From the NCBI RefSeq assembly GCF_918741285.1, contig NZ_CAKKNC010000009.1, forward strand, positions 95,876 to 159,875: a stretch of DNA of 64,000 nt, in the 5' to 3' direction. Below the pieces are notes generated by a model. That model made no database searches and was not told where the DNA came from. It was given only the letters and a program-made list of their open reading frames with translations. Below are positions 16,550 through 25,462 of the stretch, piece by piece; the stretch's first letter is position 1; each line of letters opens with the position of its first letter. The DNA is from Sphingobium sp. CECT 9361 (GTDB lineage: Bacteria > Pseudomonadota > Alphaproteobacteria > Sphingomonadales > Sphingomonadaceae). Made by a program: the position numbers and the translations under genes.

Positions 16550-17194
16550 CGCTTGGCCGGACGAACCGCCCCCGAGGCGTGTCTTGGTGCCCAAGCCTGT
16601 TGAATGCCTTCGAGAAAGGCGTACCAACTGGCATTGTTGTTGCCAATAGACGGCGGCTGAGATCGGGTGGGTCATGGCCTACCAGACCGTCCCGACGCAA
16701 TCGTCGGCGATGCGACCGCCTGCCATCAAGCCTCTGAAGCTCCTTTGACGGGGGAGTCCGCGCACTGTTTTTGGCGCGCTTGGAGCGATTGCGGACAGCC
16801 ACAAGGCTTGAAGAGTAGCCCAAGAGGGGGGCGGCTCAGCCGTCGAAGCATCGGTCCAGCTTTGCACCAACCAGCAACGGCCTGACCAAGCATGTCCTGC
16901 CATTGCCTTCGTCTGATATGGCGTGACCTTTCAGACCGATCGCGCCAAGCCTGATCGTCACCGCATCTCGCAACTATCGTGGAATGTGCGTAGCTGCCAA
17001 TCGGCGCAGTACGTGCGGTTCGGGGTCCGAACGCGCGGCGATGTCGCAGTTGGCGCTCCTAACTTCAACGTCTTAGATGATCCCATGCCGTTACTTCTGC
17101 GGACGGGTCGGGAAATATTCTCAAAGAGTTGCGGTGAGCTGCCTGTGAGAACACTCTGCGGCATGTCCCCTTGTCGCCTGGCGAATCGAAATCG
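16550..17194. other. Intergenic region before fixL
   Basis: About 640 bases with only short frames of shadow-like composition on both strands. I see no conserved protein or clear repeat. The fixL promoter should lie at its right end. Confidence 0.4.
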
Positions 17195-19087
17195 ATGACA
17201 ACAACGCATCTGGCCCCGTTGCAGCGCGCGAGCCCCTTCGGTTCGCTGGCCTTCGCCCTGCTCTTCGTCCTGATCGCCACGGTGACCGCGCTGGCGCTGG
17301 AACCTCTTTTGGCCGACCGTCCGACATGGCTACTGCTCACGGTTGCTGTTCTTGCATCGGCATGGACACGCGGCGTGATCGCAGCGATCTTCGCCACCTT
17401 CGTTTCGGCTATCCTCGGTTTCATTCTCGTCGAGACGCCGTTTCGCGACATGGACCATCTCGTCCATGCCGCAGGCTTCGCTACGGTTTCGCTCGGGATC
17501 GTGCTGCTCACGGTTCGCCTTTCGCATTGGCGCGAAGCCGCGCATGTGCATGAAATCGACGCCGGTGAGAAATCGCGCAGAGCACATGAGGCCGCGGAAG
17601 AATTGGCCCTTCTGATCGACGGCGCAACGAGCCTGGCCATCTACATGCTCGATGAAGAAGGCCGGGTCGCGATCTGGAACAAGGGCGCAGAGCGGATCAA
17701 GGGCTGGAAGGAGGAGGAAATACTGGGGCACAGCGCCGCCGCCTTCTATCCTCCTGAGGAGGTCGCGAGCGGTAAGCCTGAGGCGGATCTCGCTTATGCC
17801 CGTAAGCATGGCCGGTTCCAGGAGAAGTCGTGGCGGCTGCGCAAGGATGGATCCGAGTTCCTCGCCGACGTCACGATCACTCCGCTCCATGACGAGAATG
17901 GACGGCTGCGCGGATATGGCAAGGTTGTACGCGACATCACCGACGAGAAGGCAGCCGAGCGCGCGATAGAGAAGCGCGAGGCCCAACTCAACTCGATCCT
18001 CGCGACCGTGCCCGACGCCATGGTGGTAATCGATGCCGAGGGAACGATGCTCTCGTTCAGCTACGCGGCGCAGAAAATGTTCGGATATGAAGAGGCCGAG
18101 GTAATCGGCAAAAATGTTGCGATGCTGATGCCCACTCCCGATCGCGAAGCGCATGATGGCTATATCGCGCGGTATTTGCAGACCAGAAGAGCCCATATCA
18201 TCGGTAGTACGCGTCGCGTCATGGGCTGCCGCAAGGATGGCACGCTCGTGCCGCACGAGTTGGCGATCGGCGAAGCGACCGGTGGCGGCGAACGGGTCTT
18301 CACCGGTTTCATGCGGGATCTGACCGAGCGGGAGGCGACTGCGGCGCACCTGAAGGACCTGCAAGCCGAACTTATCCATGTCTCGCGGGTGAGCGCGATG
18401 GGGGCGATGGCGTCGACCCTGGCGCATGAGCTCAACCAGCCGATCACGGCGGTCGTCAACTATGTCCAGATCGCGCATGCCCTCCTTGAGGATCCCGATC
18501 CGGAGACGATAGCAGAAGTGCGTGAAGCTATGGCGGATGCTGCGTCCGAGTCGCTTCGCGCCGGGCAGATCGTTCGACGGTTGCGCGATTTTGTGGCGCG
18601 CGGTGAAGTCCAGAAGCAGGTCGAGGATCTCCCGCAACTGATCGAGGAAGCCTGCTCCTTAGGACTGGTGGGTCTCAGCCAAAACGGTATTCGAACTCGG
18701 CTCATACTCGATCCGGCGGCCACGCCCGTGCTGGCAGATCGCGTGCAGATCGAGCAGGTCCTGGTCAATCTCATCCGCAACGCTGCAGAAGCTATGGCGG
18801 AGAGCCCCGTCCGCGAACTCACCATTGCCACCGCGCTCGAGGGGGCTGCGATGGTGCGCGTCACAATCGCCGACACCGGCCCCGGGCTTGCCGAAGAGGT
18901 GGCTTCCCAACTGTTTCAGGCGTTTCTCAGCACGAAAACCGAAGGCATGGGTCTGGGGCTGTCGATCTGCCGCACCATCATTGAGGCCCATGGCGGCAAA
19001 ATCTGGGTGGACACGCCAGTCGAAGGCGGAACGCGCTTTCATTTCACATTGATGCATATCGTTTCGGAGGACCGTGATGACGGATAG
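17195..19087 (+). CDS. fixL: Oxygen-sensing histidine kinase FixL
   Basis: ATG 17195 gives about 630 residues. Hydrophobic helices occupy residues about 15-110. A first PAS domain (about 140-255) is followed by a haem-PAS (about 262-380). In this second PAS, REAHDGYIARYLQT carries the proximal His and AHIIGSTRRV carries the following His and Arg, matching the FixL oxygen switch. Next come the HisKA box LAHELNQPITAVVNY (His about 411) and the ATPase motifs (LVNLIRNAAEAM, DTGPGLAEE, GMGLGLSICRTIIEAHGG). FixL phosphorylates FixJ when oxygen is low. It overlaps fixJ by 11 bases. Confidence 0.92.
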   Translation: MTTTHLAPLQRASPFGSLAFALLFVLIATVTALALEPLLADRPTWLLLTVAVLASAWTRGVIAAIFATFVSAILGFILVETPFRDMDHLVHAAGFATVSLGIVLLTVRLSHWREAAHVHEIDAGEKSRRAHEAAEELALLIDGATSLAIYMLDEEGRVAIWNKGAERIKGWKEEEILGHSAAAFYPPEEVASGKPEADLAYARKHGRFQEKSWRLRKDGSEFLADVTITPLHDENGRLRGYGKVVRDITDEKAAERAIEKREAQLNSILATVPDAMVVIDAEGTMLSFSYAAQKMFGYEEAEVIGKNVAMLMPTPDREAHDGYIARYLQTRRAHIIGSTRRVMGCRKDGTLVPHELAIGEATGGGERVFTGFMRDLTEREATAAHLKDLQAELIHVSRVSAMGAMASTLAHELNQPITAVVNYVQIAHALLEDPDPETIAEVREAMADAASESLRAGQIVRRLRDFVARGEVQKQVEDLPQLIEEACSLGLVGLSQNGIRTRLILDPAATPVLADRVQIEQVLVNLIRNAAEAMAESPVRELTIATALEGAAMVRVTIADTGPGLAEEVASQLFQAFLSTKTEGMGLGLSICRTIIEAHGGKIWVDTPVEGGTRFHFTLMHIVSEDRDDG

Positions 19088-19700
19088 GCGCACCGTTCAT
19101 ATTGTCGACGATGAGGCCGCTATCCGCCGTTCGTCAGGCTTTCTCCTCAAGAAATCAGGCTATCACGTGGAAACCTGGGCCTCGGGTGTCGATTTCCTGA
19201 AGGAGGTGCGGCACGCAACCGCGGGATGCATCTTGCTCGACGTCCGGATGCCCGTGATGGACGGCCTGGAAGTCCAGCAGGAACTTATCAATCAGGGCGT
19301 AACGATGCCGATCGTGCTGCTCACAGGACATGCGGACGTGGGTATTGCCGTGCGCGCGATGAAGGCCGGCGCGGTCGATTTCGTCGAAAAACCCTTCGAA
19401 ATGGCGGTTCTTCTCGGGGCTATCGAGACAGCCTTCGCCCGCCTTGAGGACAAGGAGCGCTATGCCGCCTCGGCGCAAGAGGCCGCGCTTGTGGTCGCGA
19501 GTCTCACGCCGCGCGAACGCGATGTGCTCGAAGGCCTTGCCCGAGGCCTGCCCAACAAGACGATAGCCTATGAGCTCGATATCTCAGCCCGTACGGTCGA
19601 GGTCCACCGCGCCAATCTCATGGCCAAGCTGGGCGTGCATTCCTTTCCGGATGCCCTTCGGATCGCTTTTGCGGCGGGCATGGGCGTCGACCGGGAATAG
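19077..19700 (+). CDS. fixJ: Response regulator FixJ
   Basis: The start ATG 19077 has a GGAGGA ribosome site within the fixL end. The receiver (residues 1-120) shows VHIVDDEAAIRRS, phospho-acceptor Asp about 55 in CILLDVRMPVMDGLEV, LLTGHADV and the conserved Lys in DFVEKPFEMAVL. The LuxR-type HTH follows: LTPRERDVLEGLARGLPNKT, then LDISARTVEVHRANLMAKL. In the FixLJ cascade phosphorylated FixJ activates fixK and other low-oxygen genes. No fixK or cbb3 oxidase gene is present here, so its targets may be the stress and PHB genes to the right; that is inference. Confidence 0.92.
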   Translation: MTDRRTVHIVDDEAAIRRSSGFLLKKSGYHVETWASGVDFLKEVRHATAGCILLDVRMPVMDGLEVQQELINQGVTMPIVLLTGHADVGIAVRAMKAGAVDFVEKPFEMAVLLGAIETAFARLEDKERYAASAQEAALVVASLTPRERDVLEGLARGLPNKTIAYELDISARTVEVHRANLMAKLGVHSFPDALRIAFAAGMGVDRE

Positions 19701-19824
19701 GGCCTCTTTCTCCCCTCGATCGCTGCCACTGCTAACGTGATGATCGCGTATGCGCTCTTGACCCGATGATACACATAGTAAAGCGACCGGATACGCTGCA
19801 CCTTTCGGCTGATGTCGAACCTAA

Positions 19825-20003
19825 TTCGATATCAGCCTTAAATATCAGATGCAGGATCTGGGCGGTGACAGTCTCGATGTCGTTGAACTCGTGATGGCGC
19901 TCGAGGACGAACCTGAAATCGCCATTGCGGATGAGGATATCGAGCATGTCGCCACGGTCAGGATGCCATCAACTGCCTGGAGCGAGCCAAGAAATCGGAC
20001 TGA
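19825..20003 (+). pseudogene. acpP: Acyl carrier protein, degenerate
   Basis: The phosphopantetheine motif is present: [19 protein letters not shown], with Ser as the expected attachment site, then EDIEHVATV. After VATV the frame must shift by one base at about 19962 to continue as [13 protein letters not shown] and stop at 20003. Upstream, a TAA at 19822 cuts off the N-terminal helix. Both features mark a decayed or mis-sequenced copy. It lies between fixJ and a receiver-only protein. Confidence 0.6.
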
Positions 20004-20192
20004 TCGCTGCCTTTTCGAGTTGACGGGCTGCCTCAGAGGGCACCCGATGACCGCTTCCGGCTACCGAGAGTGATGTTTCCCCCCTCTGGGCGGTCGCTTC
20101 CTCGCTTGCCGGGTGGGATCATTACGTAGGGACGAGGCCTTACAGCGGACACATAGTGGCAACGGAGCCGCATTTTGCCGGTAGGATGGACG

Positions 20193-20585
20193 ATGCCCGA
20201 GCAAACCAATTCCACTGAACCGGAGCGACCGCGTGTCCTCCTTGTTGAAGACGATAATACGTCGCGCCGGTCGACCCAGTTGATACTTCAGGCCTGTGGC
20301 TATGACGTGCGTGCATTTTCCAGCGGCACGCTCGCGCTGGCCGATCCCTCCGCGATCCAGGCCGCATGCCTCGTGACCAAATATCGCATGGCAGGAATGA
20401 GCGGATTGGACCTGCTGCTTACTCTTCGCGCCATTGGATGGCGAAGTCCTGCTATCCTGATCACCACGCATCGCGGGGACTATATCGCGAACAGCGAGGA
20501 AACACTGTTCGATGAGATAATGGAGCAGCCCCTGCTGGATCGCCGGCTGTGCGCGTGCGTCGATCGCGCTATCAAGCGCCAGTAA
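20193..20585 (+). CDS. Receiver-like protein lacking the phospho-acceptor
   Basis: A single receiver-type domain of 130 residues: VLLVEDDNTSRRSTQLILQA keeps the acidic pocket. The position that should be phospho-acceptor Asp reads CLVTKYRMAGMSGLDLLL, with Lys in its place. The conserved Lys before a late Pro is replaced by Gln (IMEQPLLD). Normal phosphorylation is therefore unlikely, and it may be an atypical receiver or a decaying gene. ATG 20193 follows a GGATGG site. It lies in the same direction after fixLJ. Confidence 0.75.
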   Translation: MPEQTNSTEPERPRVLLVEDDNTSRRSTQLILQACGYDVRAFSSGTLALADPSAIQAACLVTKYRMAGMSGLDLLLTLRAIGWRSPAILITTHRGDYIANSEETLFDEIMEQPLLDRRLCACVDRAIKRQ

Positions 20586-20856
20586 GATCGCATTCACACA
20601 TTTCCATGTCGTTCTGAAACCCGCGTCGCAGGTCCGTGGTCTCGTTCCTTCGCCCATCACGACTGCGATAATACCGAGCTACGCGACGAGGTCGACCTTC
20701 TCCCAAGCCAGGGGGACGACGACATCAGGGAAATACTTCGGCAATCATCGAAAGAACTGATCACTGAAAGAAAGTTAAGTCATTTTCCAACTTTGTGAAG
20801 GATCGGCGACAAGGGGCCAACCGCCGGGAACAGTCCGGAGAGCAGAGGAGGACCCC
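20586..20856. other. Region upstream of katB
   Basis: About 270 bases without a complete gene. One frame ending near 20790 reads NTELRDEVDLLPSQGDDD, protein-like in composition, and may be the relic of a small gene. The catalase promoter should be at the right end; I do not see a motif I can assign. Confidence 0.35.
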
Positions 20857-22527
20857 ATGACATCCTGTTCCACAGTCACGACCACCGCCGTGCGCGGTCT
20901 GACGCTCACCGCCGTCAGCCTCGGAGCGCTCCTGAGCGCTCAGGCCAACGGCCAGAACAACACCCAGGTTTCGTCGCGAATGTCGACGGCCAGCCTGCCG
21001 GCGGATGCGGGGGAGACAATGGCAATTCCGGTCGAAGCGGCTCCGGCAGTTGCACCCAATATGACCCGCGACAACGGCGCACCGATCGGCGCAAACCGCA
21101 ACAGCAAGGCTGCTGGCGATCTGGGTCCTGTTCTGCTTGAGGATACGACGCTGATCGAGAAGCTCGCGCGCTTCGATCGCGAGCGCGTGCCCGAGCGCGT
21201 CGTTCACGCGCGCGGCACCGGCGCGCATGGTGTGTTCCGCGCCACCGCCGATATCAGCGACCTCACCAAGGCTTCGCTTTTCCAGTCGGGCAAGGAAACG
21301 CCAGTCTTTGTGCGCTTCTCCAGCGTCATCCATCCCTCGGGTAGCCCCGAAGGCCTGCGCGATCCGCGCGGCTTCGCTACCAAATTCTACACCGATCAGG
21401 GCAATTGGGATCTGGTGGGCAACAACCTCCCGATCTTCTTCATCCGCGATGCGATGCAGTTCCCGGACATGGTGCACAGCCTCAAGCCCTCGCCGATCAC
21501 GAACAAGCAGGACCCGAACCGCTTCTTCGATTTCTTCTCGGCGACGCCTGAAGCGACCAACATGCTGACGCATCTTTTCTCCAATCTCGGAACGCCATCC
21601 TCCTATCGGACGATGGACGGCAACGGCGTCCATGCCTTCAAGCTGGTGAACAAGGACGGCAAGACGGTATTCGCCAAGTTCCGCTGGGTGAGCCGGCAGG
21701 GGGTTAAGAACCTTACCGCAAAGGAGGCTGGCGCCGCGCAGTTCAACTTCATGACCGACGATCTTTATCGCGAGGTTGGCAAGGGCAACTTCCCGGTCTG
21801 GGATCTCATGATCCAGACGATGACTCCCGAGCAGTTCGCCGCGGTCGACTATAATCCGTTCGACGACACCAAGGAGTGGCTGGACGTTCCCTTCCGCAAG
21901 ATCGGCGAGATGACGCTCAACCGCATGCCGGCCAACTTCTTCGAGTTCACCGAGCAGTCCGCGTTCGCGCCGGCCAACATGGTGCCCGGCATCGAAGCCT
22001 CGCCGGACCGGATGCTGCAGGGCCGTCTCTTCAGCTATTCCGATACACAGCGCTATCGTGTCGGCGCCAACGTCATGCAGCTTCCTGTCAATAAGCCGCT
22101 GGCGCCGGTGGTGAACAATTATCAGGATGGCGTGCTCGACCAGTCGGGCTCGACGTCCAATGTGAACTACTTCCCGGCCTCAGCGGAGAAGCAGGTCTCG
22201 CCGGAGTTTGCCCAGTCGCCCTATGCAGTGAACGCGACGGTCGATGCCCGCCCGATCGAGAAGAGCAACAATTTTGCGCAGGCCGGCGTCTTCTATCGCT
22301 CGCTCTCGGCGAAGGACAAGGCCGACCTCATCGCCAACCTCTCGGGCGACCTCGGCAAGGTGACTTCGATGCGCACGCGCACGATGATGGTCAGCTATTT
22401 CTACCAGGCGGACCGGGACTATGGCACGCGGCTCGCAAGGGCGGTGAATGTGCCCGTCGCCGAAGTGACCAAGGCCGTTGCGGAATATGAGGCTGCCTAT
22501 CCGCAGCAGCGTCTGGCTGTTCGCTGA
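20857..22527 (+). CDS. katB: Catalase with export signal
   Basis: The N-terminus (LTLTAVSLGALLSAQANG) looks like a signal peptide, so the enzyme is probably periplasmic. The small-subunit catalase body follows: RVVHARGTGAHGVF holds the distal His, NNLPIFFIRDAMQFPD holds the distal Asn, and RLFSYSDTQRYRVG holds the Tyr haem ligand. The 556-residue length fits a clade-3 catalase plus leader. It removes hydrogen peroxide. The ankyrin gene 75 bases downstream is its usual partner in katB-ankB pairs. Confidence 0.95.
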   Translation: MTSCSTVTTTAVRGLTLTAVSLGALLSAQANGQNNTQVSSRMSTASLPADAGETMAIPVEAAPAVAPNMTRDNGAPIGANRNSKAAGDLGPVLLEDTTLIEKLARFDRERVPERVVHARGTGAHGVFRATADISDLTKASLFQSGKETPVFVRFSSVIHPSGSPEGLRDPRGFATKFYTDQGNWDLVGNNLPIFFIRDAMQFPDMVHSLKPSPITNKQDPNRFFDFFSATPEATNMLTHLFSNLGTPSSYRTMDGNGVHAFKLVNKDGKTVFAKFRWVSRQGVKNLTAKEAGAAQFNFMTDDLYREVGKGNFPVWDLMIQTMTPEQFAAVDYNPFDDTKEWLDVPFRKIGEMTLNRMPANFFEFTEQSAFAPANMVPGIEASPDRMLQGRLFSYSDTQRYRVGANVMQLPVNKPLAPVVNNYQDGVLDQSGSTSNVNYFPASAEKQVSPEFAQSPYAVNATVDARPIEKSNNFAQAGVFYRSLSAKDKADLIANLSGDLGKVTSMRTRTMMVSYFYQADRDYGTRLARAVNVPVAEVTKAVAEYEAAYPQQRLAVR

Positions 22528-22602
22528 GAGATCGGCGCTCAACCGGCAATGGCGTTCTCCCCCCACGCCATTGCCGGGTAACCCTGAACAAGAGGATTTT
22601 CC

Positions 22603-23160
22603 ATGCTTTCGCTTCTACTCGCCGCGGCGATGGCCAGCACTGCTGCGCCCGCCACGGATGCCCTGCCCTCGCCCGAGCGCCGGCAGGAACTGCTGTTCGA
22701 GGCTGTCCGGATCGGGCGCGTCGACATGATCGAGCCGCTGGTCAAGGCGGGCGCCGACATCGATGGTTACGATGCGCGTGGATTCACGCCATTGATCCTG
22801 GCGGCCTACAATGGCCAGTTGGGGACTGTCGAAGCCCTGCTCAAGGCGGGAGCGGATGCCTGCAAGCCTGACGGCACCCAGGGCAACAGCGCGCAGATGG
22901 GTGTCGCGTTCAAGGGCTTTGACGCGATCGCCGCTCGTCTGCTCAAGGCGGGTTGCGACGTCAATGCCCGTAACAATGCCGGACAGACCGCACTCATGAT
23001 GGCGTCGCTGTTCGGTCGGACGGCGCAGGTGGATATGCTCATCAAAGCGGGGGCTGACGCATCGCTGTCCGATGATGCCGGGCGGACAGCCGCTTCGGTC
23101 GCGCATGCGCAGGGTAATGAGCCTATGCTTCGTCAGTTGCATAATCCCGGTACCCGATAG
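22603..23160 (+). CDS. ankB: Ankyrin-repeat protein AnkB-like
   Basis: A short hydrophobic leader is followed by four or five ankyrin repeats (GADIDGYDARGFTPLILAAY, then LLKAGADACKPDGTQGNSA, AGCDVNARNNAGQTALMMAS, and AGADASLSDDAGRTAAS). In Pseudomonas the periplasmic AnkB supports full KatB activity. The leader and the position behind katB fit that role. RBS AAGAGG lies before ATG 22603. Confidence 0.9.
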   Translation: MLSLLLAAAMASTAAPATDALPSPERRQELLFEAVRIGRVDMIEPLVKAGADIDGYDARGFTPLILAAYNGQLGTVEALLKAGADACKPDGTQGNSAQMGVAFKGFDAIAARLLKAGCDVNARNNAGQTALMMASLFGRTAQVDMLIKAGADASLSDDAGRTAASVAHAQGNEPMLRQLHNPGTR

Positions 23161-23235
23161 GCGAAAGCCCTCAACTGCCAGCGTGCGGGTGTGACGCATG
23201 TTCCCGGCGATTGACGCCCCGAAGATCCGGAGGAT

Positions 23236-24348
23236 TTACATCGCCCCGGATCTGGCGGCGGCGATCGCTCGGATGACCTCCTCGCGAACCGCCTCTGGAA
23301 TCTTCTGTTCGTCGAGATTGAGAAAGCCCTGGATGATAAGGTCGCGCGCCTCGTCTTCGCTCATCCCGCTCGCCATCAGATAGGATAGCTTTTCCTGATC
23401 GATCATGCCGATCGAAGCCTCGTGGGAAAGCTGGGCCTGCGCGTTCAATGCGCGCAGCGCCGGCACCGAGAAGATTTCGCCTTCATCGGTCAGCTTGAGC
23501 CCATTGCAGCCGAGGAACCCGCTCGTCCCGCTCGCGTCACCGATCAGCGTTGACCGGTTGGAAATGACGCCGCCGGCGGTCACCATACGGGTGATGCTCT
23601 CGGAGCGGGAACCCTGCCCCTTCAGCCAGGTTTCGCTGTCCATGATCCGGGTCGTACCGACAGGCGCATAGATGACCGACTGGTCATTGGCGGTAGCGCC
23701 TTCCTCCAGATAGCTGCGGCTCTGCGAGACGTGGTGCTTGACGGGCGCAAGCTGAATGACGCTGTCGGTCGCATGGGCGTTTTTCTCGAGGCGCGAACGA
23801 GCGTAGCTGTGGACTTCCATGTTCGCGGCCCAATGCTCGATCGAGACCGAACGGCATATTGCGCCTTCGCGCAGATAGCTTTCGGAGAGCGATACATGAT
23901 GCCCGGCATGGACCGAGCGCGGCACCGCCGAGCCGGAGATCATCTCCACCTCCGCACCCTTCTCGATCACGGTGATATTGTGATGAAACTGCCGGCCCTG
24001 CGGCGCCGCCAGCAGCGTGAAGAGCTGGATGGGCAGGCGCACCTTGGCACCTTCGAGGACGCGCACGAAATGGCCGACCGGCGCATGCCTGCTCTCGGCG
24101 ACCTCGGCGATGCGTTCATCCTCATCAGGATCGATAAGGCCGAACATCAGGTCCTGGACCCAGTCGTAACGCCTGAGCGCCTCGGCCAGCGGCAGGATTT
24201 CGACGGCATTGTCCGTCAGGCCGATATGCCGGACTGCCTGATCGACAAGGACGCAGGTGCCTGCACGCTCGTTCTCCTCTTCATAGCCGACCTCGGCAAG
24301 CAGCGCCTTCTCCTCGACGGTGATGTCTTCGCGAAGCGATGTGGTCAT
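23236..24348 (-). CDS. SufB/SufD-like iron-sulfur cluster assembly protein
   Basis: A 370-residue protein with the SufBD beta-helix core: FHHNITVIEKGAEVEMISGS, YLREGAICRSVSIEHWA, then SRSYLEEGATANDQS, and the C-terminal HEASIGMIDQEKLSYLMASG, which carries the conserved His/Glu region and SE-x-ARDLIIQGFL. It is shorter than standard SufB (about 480) and looks like the stand-alone SufBD type paired with SufC in minimal systems. It overlaps the sufC-like gene by 4 bases. No sufD, sufS, sufE or sufU is present. Confidence 0.85.
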   Translation of the reverse strand: MTTSLREDITVEEKALLAEVGYEEENERAGTCVLVDQAVRHIGLTDNAVEILPLAEALRRYDWVQDLMFGLIDPDEDERIAEVAESRHAPVGHFVRVLEGAKVRLPIQLFTLLAAPQGRQFHHNITVIEKGAEVEMISGSAVPRSVHAGHHVSLSESYLREGAICRSVSIEHWAANMEVHSYARSRLEKNAHATDSVIQLAPVKHHVSQSRSYLEEGATANDQSVIYAPVGTTRIMDSETWLKGQGSRSESITRMVTAGGVISNRSTLIGDASGTSGFLGCNGLKLTDEGEIFSVPALRALNAQAQLSHEASIGMIDQEKLSYLMASGMSEDEARDLIIQGFLNLDEQKIPEAVREEVIRAIAAARSGAM

Positions 24349-25112
24349 GATGCTATCCTTTCATCCGAAGCCGCCGCAGCGGGCTCAGAGGCCCAGGGCG
24401 GGAGCGTGTATCCGTGAGACTTTATGTGTGCGAAGAGACGGTTTGGGTCGCCGGAACAGATGATTTCGCCATTCACCAGCATATGACCCATGCCCGCCTG
24501 GACATGATCGAGGATGAAGCCGGTATGCGTGATGATGAGCGCCGAACGGCGCTGGTCGCCGGTACCATCGCGTCCCAGCAGGCGCTCCATCGCGGCGCCC
24601 ACCGCGGCGATATGCTCGAGATCGACGCCGCTTTCGGGTTCGTCGAAGAGACAAATCTGCGGGCGCTGGAGGAAGAGCTTGAGAATTTCCCAGCGTTTGA
24701 TCTCGCCGCCGGAAAAACCGACATTGATGTCCCGGCGTACAAAGTCGGCAAGATCGAGCACGGCGGCCGCGTCGGCTAGTCCGGCATCCGCCCTCAGCGC
24801 CCGGGCGAGCGCTGTGATGGTCACGCCGTCCAGCTCCGGGGGCCGCTGGAACGCCATGCCGAGGCCAAGCCTTGCCCGCGCGTCTACCGGAAGATTGTCG
24901 ATCCGCTCGCCGCCGAGCCGGACTTCCCCGCGGGTTACATGATAGGGTGGAAGACCCATGATCGCGGACAGGAGCGAGGATTTACCGGAACCGTTGGGCC
25001 CGAAGAGGATGTGTGTTTCTCCGGCGCCGATGGTGAGATTGAGGCGGCGCAATAGGACGCGCGGCCCAACGGCAATTTCGACATCGGCAAGAACCAGCGG
25101 TTTTGCAGGCAT
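24345..25112 (-). CDS. SufC-like ABC ATPase
   Basis: ATG 25112 begins MPAKPLVLADVEIAVG. Walker A is LFGPNGSGKSSLL. The signature VGFSGGEIKRWEILKLFL is the SufC form (SGGE-x-KR). Walker B with its Glu is ICLFDEPESGVD, and the switch His is in ALIITHTGFIL. SufC powers the SufBD scaffold, and this forms a two-gene unit with 23236-24348. The nearest upstream regulatory feature is the palindrome at 25281-25305, about 170 bases away. Confidence 0.87.
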   Translation of the reverse strand: MPAKPLVLADVEIAVGPRVLLRRLNLTIGAGETHILFGPNGSGKSSLLSAIMGLPPYHVTRGEVRLGGERIDNLPVDARARLGLGMAFQRPPELDGVTITALARALRADAGLADAAAVLDLADFVRRDINVGFSGGEIKRWEILKLFLQRPQICLFDEPESGVDLEHIAAVGAAMERLLGRDGTGDQRRSALIITHTGFILDHVQAGMGHMLVNGEIICSGDPNRLFAHIKSHGYTLPPWASEPAAAASDERIAS

Positions 25113-25280
25113 AAGCGACTCCTGTTTCGCCTGATGCTGGCGCGTGGGCTCCCACGACGACATTGGGGAATGTGCTTAGATCGCTTTGCTAGGCGGATGC
25201 GCTAGTCTGCACGCCATGGCCGGAGTGATGCTGCCGATATGGCCATGCGAACTTGCACGCGGCCACCACCACGCAGGCAG

Positions 25281-25305
25281 ATAATTGCGATTCGTTCGCA
25301 ATTAT
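25281..25305. promoter_or_regulatory. Iron-box-like palindrome between divergent operons
   Basis: ATAATTGCGA (25281-25290) and TCGCAATTAT (25296-25305) are perfect arms around TTCGT. TTGCGA-N5-TCGCAA resembles the Fur/Mur-type boxes of alphaproteobacteria. It lies between the leftward suf-like pair and the rightward small operon, so it could control both. The regulator is inferred from pattern only. Confidence 0.55.
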
Positions 25306-25351
25306 GAGACATTGATCCACTACCAATGAGGATCGACCGAAGGAGAACGAC

Positions 25352-25462
25352 ATGTGCGCACGGCGCGATCCATCCGTCATGACCAACCGTCAGGTCATCG
25401 CAACCAGGCTTGCCGATCTGAGCGCCATTTCGGATCGAAAGATGGCGAGGCCCCTGTCATGA
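25352..25462 (+). CDS. Small protein, 36 aa
   Basis: A strong AAGGAG ribosome site (25340-25345) precedes ATG 25352 at ideal spacing. The product is basic (MCARRDPSVMTNRQVI...) with no recognised family. Its stop overlaps the next gene's start as ATGA, implying translational coupling. It could be a real microprotein or a leader peptide for the downstream gene. It lies 46 bases after the iron-box-like palindrome. Confidence 0.55.
   Translation: MCARRDPSVMTNRQVIATRLADLSAISDRKMARPLS

Noticed and set aside
20761..21633. Minus-strand 290-residue frame
   Set aside because: It is fully antisense to katB with no family signal.
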